A stretch of 64,000 nucleotides of DNA from the NCBI RefSeq assembly GCF_048564905.1, contig NC_132998.1, positions 10,259,984 through 10,323,983 of the forward strand. The letters are read 5' to 3'. Shown here in pieces: positions 58,373 through 64,000 of this stretch (position 1 is the stretch's first letter; every line of letters begins with the position of its first letter). This DNA comes from Vicugna pacos. Its lineage: Eukaryota; Chordata; Mammalia; Artiodactyla; Camelidae. The position numbers were made by a program, and so were the translations under genes. A model generated the notes under the pieces. It saw nothing but the letters and a program-made list of their open reading frames with translations. It did no database searches and was not told the origin of the DNA.

Positions 58373-59689
58373 ACTCCACCCGCCTCTGCGGGCCTCCTGC
58401 CTCCCTCCTGGGAACATGGCCAACTTCCTGTCCCGGGAGTCAAGGGAAGGAGGTGGATTGGGGCCTTGGAAAGAGGGGAGTAATCTTCCAGAAGTATAAG
58501 GGGTTAATAGCCTAGGGGTCCTCAGCCCCAAGCCTTGGACAGCAACTCCACCGAGCAGTCCAGTTGCTTGAGAGACTGTGTAATTGTGCTCCGCACCCCC
58601 CCCCCCATTTGCAGGGTATTTACTGAATGTCCCAGGGCTCTGGCAGCTCCCCCAGCTCTGGCTTCTCCCACCAGGTCCTTAGATTTTCCTCTCGCTCCCT
58701 CCCTCCCTTGTGCCCGTCTAGGTTGGTCTCACCCTGCCTCCTCTGGGATGTGCCCACTCAGGGTACTTCCTTCGACCTGTCTGAGCTAGGCCTAGCCTGA
58801 AGCTTCTCCTTTGAAGCCCTGATTTTCCTTCCAAGTCAGGAAGTCTGTCCCAGAGTACCCTGGCCAGAGGGATGCGTAGCCTGTAACTGGAGAGGGGCAC
58901 TGCTCTGCAACCCACTCCCACCCCACCAGCCCTGGCTGGGTCCCAGGACATTCCAGGCCCCTGGCCAGTGTGGGCAACTGGGCCTGGCCTGGTCCAGTCC
59001 CTGAGGGCAGGAGGGGTGTGGTGGTGGTGGTGGGGGGTGGCCTGTCTCTGCTCCTGTTGCAGGTACCCTGACCAGGTCCCCTTTAGCACACTTCTTTCTA
59101 CTGCTGCTTCCTAAGGGGCTGAAAGTGCCCTCACCTGGCAACAGGCCCCAAACATTTTCCGACCCTCGCTCTTGGGTTGTCCTTGCGGATGGATGGCTCA
59201 CTAGCCCCTGTGTTATGTGGCCAGGGGGGAATGGCTTTGAGTCCCTCCCCATCCTGTGAAGCACCTCTTAAGTGAGATGGAGATGGGAGAGCTCTGAGCC
59301 CTCAGCCGGTGCTGACAGGAAAAGCAGCTCCCTGGGACAGGCCTGGGAAGGCCCGGCCAGACCCCTGGGACCCTCACCCTCCTCCTTCCTGGGACTTTCC
59401 GGAGCCTGTCAGCCTCTCCCCAGCCTGGCCCCCTCTCACTCCGAAGCCTTGGGTTTGTTTGGAGAAACCCCTCCACCCACACTCCCCCTTCCTGGAAATA
59501 GCTGTGGCTGGATGAGCGGCTGGGAGCCCAGCCGCGGAGGAGGGCTGAGGCCCAAGGAAGGAGAGAGGGAAGGAAGGCGGGGTGTGCGAGTGTGCCCAGG
59601 GGGATCTGGAGGACTGACGGTAGAAGCCGGAGGGGCCGGGCCGAGGACTAGGGCTGGAAGTGGGGTCAGCCTCAGTTTCCCGCGATGTG

Positions 59690-60290
59690 ACGTGGAAAAG
59701 GAAAGCCCCCCCACGCACCCTCTCCCGCCAGTTCCCGCCCAGGTTCCGGGCCAGCGAGGGGCGGCGCGCGCGTGCGTGGCGGGACGGAGCAGCGCAGGGC
59801 CGGCGGTGCGTGTGCCCGGAACGCGCGAAGGCGAGACGCCTGGGCCGGGGAGTGACCGCGAGCCGGCCCCACCGCCTGGTCACCTTCTCGGCCTCCAGCT
59901 GCCCTTCCCGCCGCAGCCCCCCGACCCCTGGCGCCCCCGGCCCCAGCCTGCAGGCACGCGCCCCGCGCCCCCTGGCGACCGCCCCCGGCACTGCCCGCCG
60001 GGCCGTGACGCACTGGCCACCGCCCTCCCGCCCGGCGCGGCGCGGCCACTCACCTGCGGGGGGCGCCCGGCGGGGCGGGGGCGCGGCGGGGCGGGGCAGC
60101 AGCAGCGGGAGCCCCCGGGCCAGCCCATCCCGCCCGGGCCCGCGCCGAGGGGACGCGGAGGAGGCGGAGGAGGCGGGACAGGCGCGCCGCGCTCGCCCTC
60201 GCCGCTCCCCGCGCCCGCCCTCTCCTCCCTCCTTCCCTCCTTCCCTCCTTCCCGGGCTCCAATCCCCACGTGCCGCCCGCTCCCCGCCCC
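59690..60290 (-). promoter_or_regulatory. TNS2: CpG island, probable upstream TNS2 promoter
   Basis: Dense CpG sequence with GGGGCGGGG-type Sp1 sites around 60060-60110, lying 1.4-2 kb upstream of the alternative TNS2 exon. No other gene start is recognised here, so it probably drives TNS2 transcripts with a non-coding first exon. The long open frames on both strands (plus 59272-60537, minus 59880-60443) are expected of GC-rich DNA and match no protein I know. Confidence 0.5.
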
Positions 60291-60299
60291 CATCCTCCT

Positions 60300-63200
60300 C
60301 CCTCCTCTCCTCCCCACCTTCTCACGAAGCCACGAGCCCAAGAGCTGGGAGGAACGAGGGATGCAGAGACTGGCAGAGACCCTCGGAGACAGGAGGAGAC
60401 AGAAATGGGGAAAGATTTCGAGAGAGATGGACACGCAGAACATAGGGACAGGAAAATCTCAGAGTTGGGGAGAGACCGACCCAGAGGGACACAGGCGAAA
60501 AAACTTACGAGCCAGACAGAAGAAAAGGTGGACATAGTTACAGAAGGCACTCGGCCCCTTCACCGAAGTGTGTTTGGGATTGGGCCTGACCCCCAAATCA
60601 GGGGCCACCCACCGCCTGGCCTAGTGGAGCTAGCGCCACCTACCCACCGCGGCGTCAGACGAAGACAACAGGTGTTACTTGTGTCCCAAGTTGCGGGGCA
60701 CCCATCACAGGAGACTTCTCAGGTGCCACCTATTCTCCCCAGGGAACTCACAGCTGAGGACCTTCACGTCAAGTTCAACCCCTCACCCCCACTCCTAAGC
60801 CGCTCCAGTCAGCCCATCTACCGCCCTGCTTTGGGGCTAGATTGTCATTCCCGTTCCCTAGGAGAATTTTATGAAGAAAGTCTTCCTCACATTTAACCCA
60901 AGTCCCAGGCTTCCCAATGGACATGGAAGTTCATTCTGTGGTCTAACCTCATTCACTTCTTTTGCAGTATCTGGATCTGGTACTGGATAGGAACTTCCTG
61001 GAATTGAGCTATGGGTTGTGGGGCTGGTTTGACTTGTACCACCCTGGCGGGGAAGGTAGAGGGAAGAGATGTCTTTGTAGAAACTCAGTCTCCTCCCATT
61101 CCCAAGATTCCCAATGTTCTTTAGCAGTGAGCACTTCCTGAAACTTACTCCCTCCCTCACCCTCCCACTGGCTTTTCCATGATGAAAACTAGGGGCGTGG
61201 GGTGGTAGCAGGCGGATTCTAAGGAGCCAGTGCCCAGGCTTAATGCTCAGTGCCTCCTCAAGGCAGCCAGTACTGCCAGCACTGAGGCCCTCTGTCCCTC
61301 CCTGTCTCATTTCTCAACCAGGTCCTTTCTGTGCTCATCTAGCCTCTGGCAAAAACTGGGAAGTCTGGTTCTGATTACCAGGGGTTGGAGCACCTGATTC
61401 TAATCCGGCAGCAGGGAAGAGACTGTGAAGCCTGCAAATGGTTACAATACAGGTCCCCCAGAGACTGGCATTTGGGAGGGGTGGGTGTGGTGGAGACTGG
61501 GGAGCCTTGATCTTACTGCTCTTCACTGAGTTGCTGTCCAATAGGCAATTTCAGAAATTAAAGCAGCGGGAGTCACTGGGGTCTGGAGGAAGGGCTGGGG
61601 GATTGGAGTGGAGCTGGGAAGGGAAGAGGTAGAGAGGCACTGGGAGGAGGGGAAAGGCAGGAGTTGGGAGAAGACCTGAGGAGAGCGACAGGGATCAGAG
61701 GCTCCTGGGGAAGGGGCAGGGCTGAAGGTCATCCTGTGTATTTTGGCAAGATTTGATTTTATAATTGAAGCACCCGAGGTATGAAAGCTTTTTCACTTCT
61801 TTGGAGCCTATGGCTAGCTCTTTTAACATCTTGCCCTTTCCAGAGTTCATTAGGGACTTTAGCTGGGCCCTGGGATGCATGCCAAAGGGGTAGGTCCTGA
61901 TCTCTAAAGGTACCAGGGGAGAGACTGGGACTCAGAGAAGAGGCACTTGATTGGATCCTAGAGCAGTGGGCAGGGCTAGAGCCTCAGACTCATGCCGGTT
62001 TTGCTGCCCCTAAGAGGAACTTTTGAGGTTCCAAGGAATTGGGAAAGAGTCCTAAGATGGGTAGCTGAACTTCCAGCTCAGACTTGCTTCCTGCTCTTAA
62101 TGTGAGGGTGGTGGGGAAAGGAGGCAGGAGGGAAGCTGATGAGGAAGGTTGAGAGTGAAAAATACAGGAGGTGGCTTGGTGGGGGTGAAATAATGTGGCC
62201 CATGGGGCCAGCCAGGCATCCTGATTTCCAGCTCAGAGCAGAAGGAACTTTAGAAAGGAAGTGGGGGAAAGAAGGGAGAAAACCAGGATGGTATTAGTGA
62301 AGGTGAAGCAAGTTAAGAAACACCCTTGGCCCTCCCTGCAGGTTTTCTTACCTTAACTATGCAGAGTGCAGCCCACCTTGGCATGGCAGGCTGAATCTCT
62401 CCTTCCATGTTCTGGGGTGATCCCATGTCTGTGACCGAGTGTGTTCAGATCCTTGGGGTGGGGGACTCTAGGAGAAGGGCATTGAGGGTGTGGGCTCTTC
62501 TGGCTGGAAGAGGTCAGGGGAACTTCAGCGGAGGGTTTGGGCTCTGGGAACCAGGAAGGGTGGGGGAGGGGCAGTGCTGCCTCCAGAGGCGGATCTCCTG
62601 GCTGAGGACAGAGGGTATATTGTCCAACCGGGAGGTTGCTGCAGCTGGGCGGGGAACAGCACAGCTCGCCTCTTCCAAACTCTTTCTTTTTGCTGAGGTT
62701 GGGGGGTGAGGGAAGGCAAGTCCCCCTTCCATACATGTGGCCCTGGGGGCTATGATGGTTGCTGAGAAACAAGGTTTTATTTGAGAAATAATGCTTCCCA
62801 GCAGCAGATGTGTAGCTCTCCCACTTCCTGAGAAGCCAGATGCTGTGAGCTCGCTTAGCACTTGAGGCGACGCCCTCAGCACTAACTGGGACCCCCACTG
62901 CCTTGGGATCCAGAGCCTAGTGTTTGCTTCTGCTTAGGAGAAACTAGGCTGTGTGGACCGGGACACATGTGGATCCAATCAGACTCCAGTTGATGCCGCA
63001 CCTGTACCCTTCTGGTTGCTCAGGATGTACAGTGGGTTGACAGGGCTGCCCAGTCCTGGGATCTGTTGCCACAGTTCGGCTTCAGAGTCACTGCACTATG
63101 ACTGAGGATGGGGGGCATACTGGCGCCTACCTTTCCCTTGAATGTAGAGTACCTGCTGGGGCATAATACAGGGAGGTCCTTCCTCCCTGCCCTTTCTGTG

Positions 63201-64000
63201 CACAACCAATGTGAACCTCTTTCCAGTCAGCCTTTCCCACCGTTTTCTTTTCCATCATCATTTATCCAGCCCTCAGCATTACACAGTGAGGGCAGTGGCT
63301 TGAAACGAAGGCTTGGAGAATGTGACTGAGGCCGATTCCTGCGGGCGAGCTGCAGTGAGCCTAGCACTGCCTTGGCTGTACAGGCAGCCTGGCAGGAGAC
63401 TTTCTTTACCCACACGGAAAAGCTTTCGAACCCTCACAGGACAGAGCTTCCCATCCCTCAACAGCATGAAACCCCGTGAGCAGCTGCCGCTGCGGTTGGC
63501 CCAGGAAAGCCCCCTCTGTAACTGTGCTCCCACCTCCGTCCATCTCTGCACCACACTTCCTCTTGGCTCCAAGTCCCCCAAGCTGTCCACTGAGGCTTCT
63601 GTGGCTTTCTATGCTCCACCCCCTTGTGACCTTAAGGCTTCTCTGCCACTGTTTTAACCTAACCTCTTTCATGCCTTGCAACAATGAACAGCCTGTCCTT
63701 AGCTGTTTGGAAAATTCCCACTAAATCTGTGCTGATTAAAATGAGAAAAGCGGCCTCAGCCATAATCCAGACCACCTTGTCAACTGTAACTCCACTCCAG
63801 CTGTGCGGTACAGCCTGGGAAAGGAGACTTAGCACCTCTCCAGATCGAAGGGTGGAAGTTTAAGGAGGACATGGGGATTTACCCTGGAGCTACCACTTTA
63901 TCTGATTAAAATAAAGTGTAGGAAATATTCTCAAATAATATTAAAGGTTAGCACTAGGCAAATATGATGGAAGGGAGCTGATGTAAATTCCTAGGCTTTT
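60300..64000. other. Upstream non-coding region
   Basis: About 3.7 kb of mostly unique sequence without an exon I recognise. In the human order EIF4B would be the next gene, transcribed in the same direction as TNS2, but no EIF4B coding sequence is seen before the window ends. The last 300 bases become AT-rich. No clear repeat family is identified. Confidence 0.5.

Noticed and set aside
59272-60537. 421-codon open frame on the plus strand across the CpG island
   Set aside because: GC-rich DNA has few stop codons. The product is Pro/Arg/Gly-rich low complexity, the opposite strand is equally open, and no known domain or start context supports it.
63700-64000. 3' end of EIF4B at the right edge
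   Set aside because: Expected from human gene order, but no coding sequence or convincing poly(A) context for it is visible, only AT-rich DNA.

Overview
This window is mammalian nuclear DNA, most likely from a camelid (camel, llama or alpaca). Six copies of a tRNA-derived SINE with the 'TAGCTCAGTGGTAGAG' A box and 'GGTTCAATCCC' B box match what I know of the camelid tRNA-Ala-type SINE. The antisense L1 3' ends look artiodactyl. The genes are intron-rich orthologues of the human 12q13 cluster, in the reverse of the human orientation. No sequence search was run: gene names rest on recognising the protein sequences, and species on the repeats.

Layout, left to right. 1-6.3 kb is AT-rich and gene-free: nested L1 LINE fragments, two SINEs and a long pyrimidine microsatellite. 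6.6-16.3 kb is SOAT2 (minus strand, 15 coding exons, 534 aa), the ER cholesterol acyltransferase. 17.5-21.1 kb is IGFBP6 (minus strand, 4 exons, 235 aa), a secreted IGF-II binding protein. 21.3-29.2 kb is intergenic, holding old LINE, SINE and LTR remains and a striking insertion made only of a poly(A) tail. 29.2-43.8 kb is SPRYD3 (plus strand, 11 exons, 444 aa), starting in a CpG-rich promoter. 44.0-58.4 kb, and probably to the CpG island at about 60 kb, is TNS2/TENC1 (minus strand, 29 coding exons, 1409 aa) with an alternative first coding exon. 60.3-64 kb is non-coding upstream sequence.

All exon junctions were placed by eye from GT/AG sites and checked by reading-frame phase. The exons of each gene sum to an open frame with no internal stop, at lengths equal or close to the human proteins as I remember them. 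SOAT2 and IGFBP6 are tandem, IGFBP6 and SPRYD3 are divergent (about 8 kb apart), and SPRYD3 and TNS2 are convergent, with poly(A) signals about 290 bp apart. The four genes are not a pathway: they cover sterol esterification, IGF sequestration, a SPRY protein of unclear role and a focal-adhesion adaptor.

I found no undescribed biological system. The points most worth a second look are the tail-only retrotransposition footprint, a MEF2/TATA-like element placed to drive the short TNS2 isoform, the overlapping upstream ORF at the SPRYD3 start, and the duplicated splice donor in SOAT2.
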